NCBI RefSeq assembly: GCF_015352425.1
Contig: NZ_JADKNH010000017.1
Location: 33,088 to 97,087 of the forward strand
Source of the DNA: Fusibacter ferrireducens
GTDB taxonomy: Bacteria; Bacillota; Clostridia; Peptostreptococcales; Acidaminobacteraceae
DNA: 64,000 nt
Reading direction: 5' to 3'
The notes beneath the pieces are model-generated. The model saw only the letters and a list, made by a program, of their open reading frames with translations. It searched no databases and was not told the DNA's origin. Numbering within the stretch: position 1 is the first letter of the stretch; each line of letters begins with the position of its first letter. Position numbers and translations under genes: made by a program. Shown here piece after piece: positions 9,548-18,325 of the stretch.

Positions 9548-10474
9548 ATGTGGAAGTACATATTTAGACGTTTTATCTCTCTTATTCCCGTCATTATAGG
9601 AGTTACTTTCATAGTCTTTTTGATTATGAATATGGCACCTGGAGATCCGGTTAAATCAATCCTTGGAGAGCAGGCAAGTCCTGAAGCCATAGAAGAATTA
9701 AGAGAAGAATTAGGTTTAAATGATAATGTTCTAATTCAATATAAAAATTACTTTTTGGGTCTGTTAAGGGGCGACATGGGAACCTCTTATAAAACCAAAG
9801 TCGGTGTGGCAGAAGAAATTGGTGCAAGACTACCGACAACGGCAAAATTGGCAGTAATCGCTATTTTAATCGCCATTATTCTTTCAATCCCTTTGGGGAT
9901 TTTGGCTGCTGTTAAGCAAAATACGTGGCTTGATAGTTTGACAATGTTTATTGCCTTATTAGGGGTTTCAATTCCCGTCTTTTGGCTTGGACTCATGCTA
10001 TTATTGTTCTTCTCTCTTAAGCTGGGCTGGTTTCCAGTTTCAGGGGCTTCGACTTGGCAATCGTTCATTTTGCCTGGCGTTACTTTAGGATTTTTAAGTA
10101 TGGCTGCTATTGCAAGAGTTACCCGATCTTCAATGCTTGAAGTTATTCGCCAAGATTATATCAGAACGGCGAGAAGCAAAGGGGTACCATATAAGAGAAT
10201 TATTACAAAGCATGCTCTCAGAAATGCATTGATACCGACGATTACAGTTGCGGGACTTCAAATCGGTACTCTATTAGGGGGATCTGTTCTCACAGAAACA
10301 GTTTTTGGACTTCCAGGTATTGGAAGGTTAATGATACAGTCCATACAGGGTAGAGATATTCCAATGGTTTTAGGCTGTATCATCGTATTTACCGTGGCGT
10401 TTTCAATTGTAAATCTAATCGTTGATATTATTTATGCTTTTGTTGATCCACGTATTAAAAACCAATACTCTTAA
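9548..10474 (+). CDS. Peptide ABC transporter permease, DppB/OppB type (308 aa)
   Basis: This is one of the two membrane subunits of the peptide importer. It has a start-proximal segment MWKYIFRRFISLIPVIIGVT, six hydrophobic segments, and the cytoplasmic EAA loop (IRTARSKGVPYKRIITKHALRNA) that contacts the ATPases. The open frame starts at 9443, but the ATG at 9548 directly follows AAGGAGGG and matches the family N-terminus. The length is typical. The next gene begins 11 bases downstream. A heterodimer with the DppC-type protein is expected in the cytoplasmic membrane. Confidence 0.93.
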   Translation: MWKYIFRRFISLIPVIIGVTFIVFLIMNMAPGDPVKSILGEQASPEAIEELREELGLNDNVLIQYKNYFLGLLRGDMGTSYKTKVGVAEEIGARLPTTAKLAVIAILIAIILSIPLGILAAVKQNTWLDSLTMFIALLGVSIPVFWLGLMLLLFFSLKLGWFPVSGASTWQSFILPGVTLGFLSMAAIARVTRSSMLEVIRQDYIRTARSKGVPYKRIITKHALRNALIPTITVAGLQIGTLLGGSVLTETVFGLPGIGRLMIQSIQGRDIPMVLGCIIVFTVAFSIVNLIVDIIYAFVDPRIKNQYS

Positions 10475-10485
10475 AGGAGGACATG

Positions 10486-11385
10486 ATGACTGATAATAGG
10501 AACCCTGTTGATGCTTTAAAGATCAAGAAAAAATATAAGAAGCAGAATCAACTGAAAGAAATATGGCATAGACTTAAGAAAAATAAAACTTCCGTATTGG
10601 GATTGGTGATCATTGGATTTATTATAATCCTTTCAATTGCTTCGGGTTTTATATATGATTACGATAAAGACATCATTAGCCAAAATATAAGCGAACGACT
10701 ACAATTTCCTTCAATAGAACATCCTTTTGGAACAGATGAACTTGGGAGAGATATCATGGCAAGGATCATATATGGCTCTAGAACATCACTTTCCATTGGA
10801 TTTATAACCGTTGTTCTTGCTCTTATTGTAGGTGGGATGCTGGGTGCTGTTTCTGGATTTTATGGTGGATATGTAGACAATATCATCATGAGAGCCATGG
10901 ATATTTTCTTGGCGATCCCAGGAACTCTATTTGCGATAACCATTGTAGCCGCTTTAGGCACCAGTACCATAAATCTTATGATTGCATTATCTATATCCAG
11001 TATCCCTAGATTTGCTAGGATCGTTCGTAGTTCTGTCATGACTGTCAGAGATGTGGAATTTGTTGAAGCAGCTCGGGCAATTGGCGCCAATAACTTCAGA
11101 ATAATAACTCAGCACGTTATTCCCAACAGTTTAGCACCGGTAATCGTTCAAACCACTCTCAGTGTGGCCACTATTATCTTGACCATAGCTGGACTCAGTT
11201 TTCTAGGTCTTGGCGTTTCCGCACCACAACCGGAATGGGGCGCTATGCTTTCAAGTGCTAGAACTTATATGAGAGAGTATAGCTATATGACTCTATTTCC
11301 TGGATTAGCTATAATGGTGACAATCTTGTCTTTAAATCTTTTAGGTGATGGCCTAAGAGATGCTTTAGACCCGAGACTAAAATAG
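10486..11385 (+). CDS. Peptide ABC transporter permease, DppC/OppC type (299 aa)
   Basis: This is the second membrane subunit of the importer. The N-terminal cytoplasmic extension (rich in Lys) is followed by one segment near residues 38-56, the motif HPFGTDELGRDIMARI typical of OppC/DppC, five further segments, and an EAA loop (VEAARAIGANNFRIITQHVIPNSL). Two consecutive ATGs occur at 10483 and 10486; the second lies five bases after AGGAGG and is preferred, although the first cannot be excluded. It is followed after ten bases by the first ATPase gene. Confidence 0.92.
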   Translation: MTDNRNPVDALKIKKKYKKQNQLKEIWHRLKKNKTSVLGLVIIGFIIILSIASGFIYDYDKDIISQNISERLQFPSIEHPFGTDELGRDIMARIIYGSRTSLSIGFITVVLALIVGGMLGAVSGFYGGYVDNIIMRAMDIFLAIPGTLFAITIVAALGTSTINLMIALSISSIPRFARIVRSSVMTVRDVEFVEAARAIGANNFRIITQHVIPNSLAPVIVQTTLSVATIILTIAGLSFLGLGVSAPQPEWGAMLSSARTYMREYSYMTLFPGLAIMVTILSLNLLGDGLRDALDPRLK

Positions 11386-11395
11386 AGGGGGACAT

Positions 11396-12406
11396 ATGAA
11401 CAGCGAAAAAGAACTGATATTGAATATAAAGGATTTAAAAGTTGAATATAGAACTGAAGACGGCGTGGTTAAAGCTGTAAACGGTTTGGATTTAGAAATT
11501 GAAAAGGGTAAGACGCATGGCCTTGTTGGGGAAACAGGTGCAGGTAAAACGACAACAGCGCTCTCTGTATTAGACTTGATACAATCGCCTCCTGGCGTCA
11601 TTGTGGATGGCATCATTGAGCTTGAAGGTAAAAATATTAGAGGCTTAAAAGATAAGGAAATGGAAAAGATCAGAGGCAATGATGTCTCTATGATCTTTCA
11701 GGACCCTATGACATCCTTAAATCCAGTAATGACTATAGAAGATCAGATTGCAGAAGTTATTGAATACCATGAATCGGGTGGTTATAAAGAGGCCATTAAA
11801 AAGACGCATGAGATGCTTACACTTGTTGGACTTCCACCTAAGAGAGGTAAGGAATATCCGCATCAATTTTCTGGTGGGATGAAACAACGTGTTGTAATTG
11901 CCATGGCACTTGCCTGTAGACCAAAACTTTTGATCGCAGATGAACCGACAACTGCTCTTGATGTTACAATACAAGCCCAAGTACTCACCTTGATGAAAAA
12001 TCTTAGAAATCAATACGATACTTCTATGCTTATGATTACTCATGACCTCGGCATTATTGCAGAAATATGCGACAAAGTCTCTGTTATTTATGCAGGGAGA
12101 ATCATTGAACATGGCAATTTAGTAGATATTTTCGACAATACAAGACATCCTTATACGGAGGGCCTTTTTAACTCTCTTCCAAATCTAAAGGATAGGAAGG
12201 CAAAACTAAAGCCCATTAAAGGTTTGATGCCAGATCCGACAGATCTTCCAACAGGATGTCCTTTCCATCCAAGATGTGATTATGCAATGGATATATGCTC
12301 AAAAGCATATCCAGAGAAGCAATACAGAAATGACCAGCATTTTGTTGAATGCCATCTTTATAATGATGATAACATAGAAAAGGGAGGGCTAATAAAACGT
12401 GGATAA
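11396..12406 (+). CDS. Peptide ABC transporter ATP-binding protein, DppD/OppD type (336 aa)
   Basis: This is an ATPase subunit of the importer. Walker A is GETGAGKTT, the signature is FSGGMKQR, Walker B is LLIADEP and the switch His is in MITHDLG. The C-terminal extension has the Cys pattern GCPFHPRCDYAMDIC found in OppD/DppD proteins, which can bind a [4Fe-4S] cluster in some homologues. It overlaps the following ATPase gene by eight bases. Together with the next gene it powers uptake. Confidence 0.94.
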   Translation: MNSEKELILNIKDLKVEYRTEDGVVKAVNGLDLEIEKGKTHGLVGETGAGKTTTALSVLDLIQSPPGVIVDGIIELEGKNIRGLKDKEMEKIRGNDVSMIFQDPMTSLNPVMTIEDQIAEVIEYHESGGYKEAIKKTHEMLTLVGLPPKRGKEYPHQFSGGMKQRVVIAMALACRPKLLIADEPTTALDVTIQAQVLTLMKNLRNQYDTSMLMITHDLGIIAEICDKVSVIYAGRIIEHGNLVDIFDNTRHPYTEGLFNSLPNLKDRKAKLKPIKGLMPDPTDLPTGCPFHPRCDYAMDICSKAYPEKQYRNDQHFVECHLYNDDNIEKGGLIKRG

Positions 12407-13370
12407 ACCATTGATTCAAGTAAAAGGTTTAAAAAAATATTTTAAAACGCCTCACGGAATGCTTCATGCTGTAGACAATATTGACTTTGAAATTAGTAAA
12501 GGGAGAACACTTGGTCTCGTTGGAGAATCTGGTTGCGGTAAATCGACAACAGGTCGTACGATTTTAAGACTTTTAGAGCCTACAGATGGCAATATATTTT
12601 TTGAAGGTGAAGATTTAGCGAGTTTTAACAAATCTCAAATGGAAGAGAAAAGAAAGGATTTGCAGATTATTTTTCAAGACCCTTTTTCTTCTTTAAATCC
12701 TAGAAAGACAATTAGTCAAACGATAATGGAACCGATGATCATTCACAAATTATATAAAACAAAAGCTGAAATGATGGAAAAAGTTCTTGAGATAATGGAA
12801 ATCGTTGGCTTAGCAGAACGTTTGGTGAATACGTATCCTCATGAACTGGACGGCGGTAGAAGACAGCGTATAGGTGTCGCTAGGGCGCTTTCATTAAATC
12901 CAAAGTTTATCGTCTGTGATGAACCTGTTTCAGCGCTTGATGTTTCGATTCAGGCGCAGATACTCAATTTGATGAAAGACCTCCAAAAGGAACTTGGGCT
13001 GACCTATCTCTTCATAACACACGATTTATCTGTAGTAAATCACTTTTCTGATGAAATCGCTGTTATGTATTTGGGAAAAATCGTTGAAAAAGCTACCTCA
13101 GAGGAGTTGTTTAACAATCCTTGTCACCCATATACGATTGCTCTATTATCAGCTATACCTGTTCCAGATATACACTATAAATCTAATCGGATCATTTTAA
13201 AGGGAGAGATTACATCTCCAATCGAACCTAAAAAAGTTTGTAGATTCGCGAATAGATGTGAATACGCAACGGAGAGATGTCATTCAGAGGAACCTGAATT
13301 GATTGAAATCTCTGAAGGTCACCAAGTGGCGTGCTGGATGGATGTCGTTGAAAAAAATGCAAAAAAATGA
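12399..13370 (+). CDS. Peptide ABC transporter ATP-binding protein, DppF/OppF type (323 aa)
   Basis: This is the partner ATPase of the importer. Translation starts at a GTG (12399) inside the end of the preceding gene, with AGGGAGGG upstream, indicating coupled translation. Walker A is GESGCGKST, Walker B is FIVCDEP, and the switch motif is FITHDLS. The signature reads LDGGRRQR in place of the usual LSGGQRQR; I recall this variant from other clostridial OppF-like proteins, so it is probably functional. A C-terminal Cys cluster (CRFANRCEYATERC) mirrors that of the partner. Confidence 0.93.
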   Translation: MDKPLIQVKGLKKYFKTPHGMLHAVDNIDFEISKGRTLGLVGESGCGKSTTGRTILRLLEPTDGNIFFEGEDLASFNKSQMEEKRKDLQIIFQDPFSSLNPRKTISQTIMEPMIIHKLYKTKAEMMEKVLEIMEIVGLAERLVNTYPHELDGGRRQRIGVARALSLNPKFIVCDEPVSALDVSIQAQILNLMKDLQKELGLTYLFITHDLSVVNHFSDEIAVMYLGKIVEKATSEELFNNPCHPYTIALLSAIPVPDIHYKSNRIILKGEITSPIEPKKVCRFANRCEYATERCHSEEPELIEISEGHQVACWMDVVEKNAKK

Positions 13371-13406
13371 ATTTTAAAAGCATAAGGTATGATTTATCAA
13401 TTTAAA

Positions 13407-13436
13407 CTATGGGAGCTGAATTTTCTGCTCCCATAG
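13407..13436 (+). terminator. Perfect 10-bp hairpin after the importer operon
   Basis: CTATGGGAGC (13407-13416) and GCTCCCATAG (13427-13436) pair perfectly around a 10-base loop. No T-run follows, so it may stabilise the mRNA 3' end instead of acting as a classical terminator. Confidence 0.5.
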
Positions 13437-13476
13437 TAGATCTCAATTCATAAGATAAAAAGAGTGAGGTTGACAA

Positions 13477-14397
13477 ATGGATCGAAATGATGAATTTAAC
13501 AAAGGTTATATATTAGTAATGCTTGCAGGCATCTGTTGGGGTTCAACTGGAATAATTGTGAAAGGCATTATAACTCTGGGTGTCGGTGTAGAAAATATAG
13601 CCTTTATCAGGATGTTCTTTGGTTTTCTATCTTTAATGATCTATTTGGGATTCAAGAATAAAAAATTACTAAGAATTGATAAAAGAGGTCTTTTGATTAC
13701 TGCAATTATGGGGTTGACCACTCAAACTGTATTCAATTATGTTTTTTTTAATTCGATAAGATTGATTGGTGTGGCATCTGCGACAGTCTTATTATATTTA
13801 GCTCCTGTATTTTTACTAATTTGGTCTATTTTGTTTTTTAATGAAAAGATGAGCCGTATAAAAATATTAGGAGTAATTTTATGTGTCATAAGTAGCTATT
13901 TGGCAATAACAGGTGGTATTGTAGATTTTGAAAAATTATCCATTACAGGTGTCTTATTGGGGATAGCCTCAGGACTTTCATATTCACTTGTAAGTGTGTT
14001 CAGTAAACTTGCTTTGAAGAAATATAGGCCAGAAACCATTGTTTTATATGCGTTTATGTTTGGCTTCATATTCACTTTACCAATGATACAAATAAATGAT
14101 TTGGTAAATCAATTTAAAAACCCTGATTTTTTACTATTAGCTTTTGGCCTGGGAACGATATCATCTTCAATTCCCTATGTTCTATATTTCGGCGGCATTT
14201 CAACGGGCATTGATTTGTCAAAAGCTGGTGTTTTGAGTATGATGGAACTTATCGTGTCCATCTGCTTATCCGTGGCTTTACTAAGGGAGTACATGTCTTT
14301 TACAAAAGCTGCGGGTGTGATATTAATAATTGTTTCAATCGGAATAATAAGAAATTCAGATTATTTTGAACGAAAATTCAAGCGATGTAAAGCATAG
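13477..14397 (+). CDS. EamA/DMT family transporter (306 aa)
   Basis: This is a drug/metabolite transporter superfamily protein with ten predicted membrane segments in two EamA repeats (about residues 10-140 and 150-290). It begins NKGYILVMLAGICWGSTG, a typical EamA start. Such proteins usually export amino acids or related metabolites. Located right after the peptide importer but with its own spacing of 106 bases and a GAGTGAGG binding site, it could relieve amino-acid overflow when peptides are degraded; this is inference from context only. Confidence 0.88.
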   Translation: MDRNDEFNKGYILVMLAGICWGSTGIIVKGIITLGVGVENIAFIRMFFGFLSLMIYLGFKNKKLLRIDKRGLLITAIMGLTTQTVFNYVFFNSIRLIGVASATVLLYLAPVFLLIWSILFFNEKMSRIKILGVILCVISSYLAITGGIVDFEKLSITGVLLGIASGLSYSLVSVFSKLALKKYRPETIVLYAFMFGFIFTLPMIQINDLVNQFKNPDFLLLAFGLGTISSSIPYVLYFGGISTGIDLSKAGVLSMMELIVSICLSVALLREYMSFTKAAGVILIIVSIGIIRNSDYFERKFKRCKA

Positions 14398-14423
14398 GGT
14401 TTATTAAAGGGCTCTAGAGATTA

Positions 14424-14452
14424 TTGACGTATGTTTATTATAGGGTTAGTAT
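14424..14452 (+). promoter_or_regulatory. Probable promoter of the rubrerythrin gene
   Basis: TTGACG (14424-14429), a 17-base spacer and TAGTAT (14447-14452) match a vegetative promoter placed 48 bases before the rubrerythrin start. Confidence 0.45.
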
Positions 14453-14500
14453 ATGATTAGAAGTTAAAACGATGAAGAATACAAATGAGGAGGATAAAAA

Positions 14501-14995
14501 ATGAGTGAAAACAAAACACTAGATAACTTGATGGAGGCTTTTGCCGGAGAATCTCAGGCAAATAGAAAGTATTTGGCATATGCTAAAAAAGCTGAAAAAG
14601 ATGGAAAAATGAATGCAGCTAAACTGTTTAAGGCTGCATCAGATGCTGAAACGATCCATGCTCTGAAACATTTTGAAGTTGCAGGAAAAATTGGTTCAAC
14701 TGTGGATAATCTTAAGGATGGCATCGCTGGTGAAACCCATGAGTATAAGGAAATGTATCCTGAATTTGTAAAGGAAGCTGAAGCGGTAGGAAATAAAGCT
14801 GCTCTTATGACTTTTACCTTTGCGATGAAAGCGGAAGAAGTGCATGCGAGACTCTATAAGGAAGCATTAGAAAATATTGATCAGGAAGAAGAAGTGTTTT
14901 ATTATTTATGCCCTATATGCGGTAATATAGAAAAAATGCTTCCTGATAAATGTAGCATTTGTGGGGCCTCTGGAGATAAATTTATCAAATATTAA
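14501..14995 (+). CDS. Rubrerythrin (164 aa)
   Basis: This is a non-haem di-iron peroxidase that detoxifies hydrogen peroxide in anaerobes, using electrons from NADH via rubredoxin-like carriers. The N-terminal ferritin-like four-helix domain has the ligand motifs EAFAGESQANRKY, AETIHALKHFE and AEEVHARLYKEAL. The C-terminal rubredoxin domain has the two Cys pairs CPICG and CSICGASG binding one iron. Start and length are typical, with GAGGAGG upstream. It stands as a single gene with its own promoter. Confidence 0.96.
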   Translation: MSENKTLDNLMEAFAGESQANRKYLAYAKKAEKDGKMNAAKLFKAASDAETIHALKHFEVAGKIGSTVDNLKDGIAGETHEYKEMYPEFVKEAEAVGNKAALMTFTFAMKAEEVHARLYKEALENIDQEEEVFYYLCPICGNIEKMLPDKCSICGASGDKFIKY

Positions 14996-15043
14996 AATTT
15001 CAATAAATCGTTAGTGTTTAAAAGTTGAGACCATATAAAATGT

Positions 15044-15088
15044 GACAAGGTACGGTGCGTTCATTCGTAAAATGCCTTGTTCATTTTT
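15044..15088 (+). terminator. Possible terminator after rubrerythrin
   Basis: ACAAGG near 15045 can pair with CCTTGT (15075-15080), with TACG/CGTA reinforcing the stem, followed by a T-rich stretch. The stem is bulged, so confidence is moderate. Confidence 0.45.
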
Positions 15089-15169
15089 TATAATACTTAA
15101 TTATTTAACATCATTTATTTAAACGGTCAACTTGGCAAGGGATGATTTTTTATGAAAGGGAGTAATAGC

Positions 15170-15946
15170 ATGAATTATACAAGTGTTATTGTCAGTAAAA
15201 ATGAAAAAATCGGCATGATTACACTAAATAGACCTGAATTTAATAATACATTCAATGTGCCGCTTGCAATAGAATTGAATAATGCGCTTTTGGAATTTGA
15301 AAATGATGAGCGTGTAAATGTCATTATTATCAATGCCAGTGGAAAAAATTTCTGTACGGGGATAGATATAAATGATTTAGAAGGCAAAAGCAATATCGAG
15401 TATTTAGAATGGGTAGGTTTAATGGAAAAAATGAATACAACGATTGCAAGTATGGGCAAACCGGTTATTGCTTCTGTGCAGAAAATAGCGGTTGCAAATG
15501 GTATTGGACTTGTTGCAGCATGTGACTTAGCTATTGCAGCAGACAATGCTAAATTTGGAGCCACAGCCATCAATGTAGGTCTATTTTGTATGGGCCCAGC
15601 AGTGCCTTTGTTAAAAAGCTTGGGTAGAAAAAAGACCTTAGAATTAATCATGATGGGGGAACTGATTGATGCCTTTGAAGCTCAGAGGATTGGTCTCATC
15701 AATAAAGTGGTTCCTGCCGAAAATTTAGAAGAAGAAACGCTAAACTATGCGAGAAAATTGGCAAATAAAAGTCCCTTAGCGCTTCAGCTTGGGAAAAAAT
15801 CATTTTATAAAATGGAGGATCTTGATTTTAAAAAGGCATTGGATTTAACCAACAATCATTTTGCGACACTGTGCACAACTGAAGATGCGCACGAAGGCGT
15901 AGATGCTTTTTTAAATAAAAGAGAGCCCGTATGGAAGAATCGGTAA
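15170..15946 (+). CDS. Crotonase-fold (enoyl-CoA hydratase/isomerase family) protein (258 aa)
   Basis: This is a crotonase-superfamily protein that should bind an acyl-CoA. The CoA-binding and oxyanion-hole regions are recognisable (GKNFCTGIDINDL and VANGIGLVAACDLAIA). The two glutamates used by enoyl-CoA hydratases are missing: the position of the first is occupied by Leu (GIGLVAA) and that of the second falls in FGATAINVGLF. It is therefore unlikely to hydrate crotonyl-CoA and may be an isomerase, hydrolase or decarboxylase-type member. The ATG at 15170 follows GGGAG and fits the family length; the ATG at 15152 is the alternative. It is monocistronic. Confidence 0.85.
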   Translation: MNYTSVIVSKNEKIGMITLNRPEFNNTFNVPLAIELNNALLEFENDERVNVIIINASGKNFCTGIDINDLEGKSNIEYLEWVGLMEKMNTTIASMGKPVIASVQKIAVANGIGLVAACDLAIAADNAKFGATAINVGLFCMGPAVPLLKSLGRKKTLELIMMGELIDAFEAQRIGLINKVVPAENLEEETLNYARKLANKSPLALQLGKKSFYKMEDLDFKKALDLTNNHFATLCTTEDAHEGVDAFLNKREPVWKNR

Positions 15947-16044
15947 TCCAATTCTTTTTAATAAAATCAAAACCATTATGTTCTCCTCAGGATGATGAGT
16001 ATAGCCTCCTTTAAAGAATTTAGAGAGACTCGTGGAAGGTTAAA

Positions 16045-16329
16045 CTATGCGTCAATATTTACTGACTCTATAAGGTGTTCAATTTCAAAATAATCAAAAT
16101 CTATTTCTTCAATAAAGTGTTGTGCTTTAAACCTTGTCTTATTGACTTGATTCATTTCCAATGTGTTATCTTGCAGCCACATTGGGTTTGCAATATCAAA
16201 GCGGTTACATAAATCTTCTATGCCTTTGGATAGTTTTTTTTCAAAACTTAAATCTTCGTTATCTATCTCAAAAACATAACTTTTAACGGTGTTATTTTGC
16301 TTTACGATTTGTCCCCAAAGTCTAAATAT
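16045..16329 (-). CDS. Small protein of unknown function with an apparent AUA start (94 aa)
   Basis: The minus strand is open from a TAA at 16344-16342 to the TAG at 16047-16045, but contains no ATG, GTG or TTG near its beginning. A strong AAAAGGAG site stands six bases before an ATA codon at 16329-16327, which is followed by FRLWGQIVKQNNTVK, then a charged middle and the end IDFDYFEIEHLIE. The amino-acid composition looks like a real protein and it resembles small clostridial proteins starting MxIxRxWGxIxK that I recall as uncharacterised. Either AUA is used for initiation or the ATG was lost by one G-to-A change and this is a fresh pseudogene. Function unknown. Confidence 0.55.
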   Translation of the reverse strand: MFRLWGQIVKQNNTVKSYVFEIDNEDLSFEKKLSKGIEDLCNRFDIANPMWLQDNTLEMNQVNKTRFKAQHFIEEIDFDYFEIEHLIESVNIDA

Positions 16330-16444
16330 ATCAATCTCCTTTTAATGTAATGCGTTTTTTATTGTGACCTTATCAGTTTAACAGGATATAAGGGATTTGT
16401 GTACTGAAAAATAAAAACTTGGAGGTCCAAAGTTTCTATTTCGT

Positions 16445-16540
16445 ATGGAGCTGTTGGGCGTATCGGCTATAACGAACGATGCCCTGATTCAAATCGATGC
16501 AGCCGTAGCAAACGAAGAAGGAACACCACCAATTTTATAA
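16445..16540 (+). other. Short orphan open frame in the 16330-16753 intergenic region
   Basis: An in-frame stretch reads LGGPKFLF then MELLGVSAITNDALIQ and ends EEGTPPIL (31 codons from the ATG at 16445). There is no ribosome binding site and it matches no family I recognise. It may be a gene remnant. Apart from this and the terminator at 16588, I see nothing in the 424-base gap. Confidence 0.2.
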
Positions 16541-16587
16541 TTAAGCGTGTATATGTTAACATAAAATAATGTAATATCGATTATAGA

Positions 16588-16627
16588 AATAACTCACAAT
16601 AGTCTAGATTTTTGTGGGTTATTTTTA
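16588..16627 (+). terminator. Rho-independent terminator
   Basis: AATAACTCACAA (16588-16599) pairs with TTGTGGGTTATT (16612-16623) with one wobble, followed by T residues. No intact gene lies upstream on this strand, which suggests that the short frame before it is the end of a lost gene. Confidence 0.6.
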
Positions 16628-16753
16628 ACGATATAATTTATAGAAGCAGTTTTTATAAAACATTAAAAGGGAACTTTTTATGCTTTTGTTTAGTCTAATA
16701 CAATAAGGGCAGTATTTGAAGTGAAGTAATATTAGACTTAAAGGAGGCAAGTT

Positions 16754-18253
16754 TTGAAATATAATGTAATCAAAATAGGGGCTATTGCAATACTCATGTT
16801 TGTTATGAGCAGTTGCGCTGTAAACACGCCTCAAAAAATCACAGAGGAGGTAGAGGTCAACACAACCTCGCAAGGAGACGCGAGCACTCAAGAAGAGGCA
16901 AGCACTCAAGAAGACATTACTACTCAAGAGGTCATCACCACTCAAGGAGATGTCTCTACTCAAGGTGAGGAGATTGATCAAGAAGCGCCACAGGTTAAAA
17001 GTGAACGGATTCAAAATCTAGAGAATTTAATATTAAATGATGCTGACAGTGTTTTGGTGGCAGCCTATGTGAGAAATAACATCAAAGAAGCTTCACCAGA
17101 AGAAGCAGATCAAATGATTGAAATATTGCTTCAGATGCAAACCGCACTCATTCAGAGAAGCCATGAGGGTATTCTATATGAACCGGCGTATATGGATGCT
17201 TTAAACATCACAATGGGTGGTGTGTTGGCGCCCGATAAGATCAGTAAAATTGAAAATGAAAAGGTGCGTTCTTTTTATCAATCTGTAGCAGACAGTGATT
17301 TGACAATGGTTAGATATGAAGAGACGCCTGTTTTGGAAACAGATTGGGTGAAGATAAAAGGGTATCAAGCCACTTTTACAGAGCCATTCCAAATGGTGGT
17401 CGATTTCCATGATGATAAGAACCTATTCCGTGAAGAAAATGTTGAGGCTTTGGTGAACAGAATTTATGCAATGGAAGAAATGCTGTTAAAAGCACCAAAC
17501 GGATTTGCTAAAGATGAACTGACAGAGCTTTATAGTACCTATGTAAGCAGAATGCTCATAGGCCCTGAGGGCACTTATCTCTACAGGTTGGTAAATGCAT
17601 CGGATTCTTACTACAAAAAAATGACAGTTGCCATAGAAGGTCATGAGACAAGTGGTTTTGCAAAGATTGCCAAGGAAATGATGGCCGAAACCCTCAATAC
17701 AGATAATCACCTCATGGATATCGTAGGCGCTTATAGACTAAATAATCCGTATATTGAACACCGCTTTGAAAAGAATGTAGCCAGTGAAGGCGATATTCAA
17801 ATTGTGACATTAACTTATGAGGGCGTGGACGCATCCATAACGAAACGTGTAAATGAGCTCATTCAATCTGCAACAAAGGCACTTGTAGAATCGTCGGGCG
17901 CAACTTCTGACTATCAAATCGATATGTATAAATCATATCAGTTTGGCGATTATGCGACGATTCAAATATACAATAACTATTTAACAGAGGATGGAGAATC
18001 TCATTATGATGAAAAGTCTGTAAATCTTGATCTAAAAAATGGTGTGCTTTTAACCTTAAATACCTTGTTAAATTCTGAGGCGGAGACCGTGCTAGATAAA
18101 ATTAACACTGTATCTGATTCGAATTTCACAAGAGTGCCTGATTTTTCGTTAACTGTGACGGGTTTACTGTTAACTGACTCTAAAGGAAGTTCACCCAATG
18201 CCAAGTATTCTGTGATCACGAAGGATCAACTCTTAAAAATAAGACTTAAATAA
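16754..18253 (+). CDS. Putative lipoprotein with DUF3298-like C-terminus (499 aa)
   Basis: This is a predicted membrane-anchored lipoprotein. It starts with TTG at 16754, nine bases after AAAGGAGG; residues 1-20 form a signal peptide ending in the lipobox MSSC. Residues ~35-75 are a low-complexity Thr/Gln/Glu linker with repeats of the type STQEEA/TTQEV, probably an extended spacer through the wall. The C-terminal ~150 residues (VNLDLKNGVLLTLNTLLN pattern) resemble DUF3298/RsiV-type extracellular domains. The middle part is unrecognised. It is a single gene ending in a clear terminator. Function unknown. Confidence 0.75.
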   Translation: MKYNVIKIGAIAILMFVMSSCAVNTPQKITEEVEVNTTSQGDASTQEEASTQEDITTQEVITTQGDVSTQGEEIDQEAPQVKSERIQNLENLILNDADSVLVAAYVRNNIKEASPEEADQMIEILLQMQTALIQRSHEGILYEPAYMDALNITMGGVLAPDKISKIENEKVRSFYQSVADSDLTMVRYEETPVLETDWVKIKGYQATFTEPFQMVVDFHDDKNLFREENVEALVNRIYAMEEMLLKAPNGFAKDELTELYSTYVSRMLIGPEGTYLYRLVNASDSYYKKMTVAIEGHETSGFAKIAKEMMAETLNTDNHLMDIVGAYRLNNPYIEHRFEKNVASEGDIQIVTLTYEGVDASITKRVNELIQSATKALVESSGATSDYQIDMYKSYQFGDYATIQIYNNYLTEDGESHYDEKSVNLDLKNGVLLTLNTLLNSEAETVLDKINTVSDSNFTRVPDFSLTVTGLLLTDSKGSSPNAKYSVITKDQLLKIRLK

Positions 18254-18279
18254 ACATATATCAAATGATATAACAAGAA

Positions 18280-18306
18280 AAGATGGCGCATTAGCCATCT
18301 TTTTTA
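18280..18306 (+). terminator. Terminator between convergent genes
   Basis: AAGATGGC (18280-18287) and GCCATCTT (18294-18301) form a perfect eight-base stem with a six-base loop, followed by a T-run. It can also serve the convergent minus-strand gene. Confidence 0.8.
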
Positions 18307-18325
18307 TAGAAGAAGTACTAGAAAT

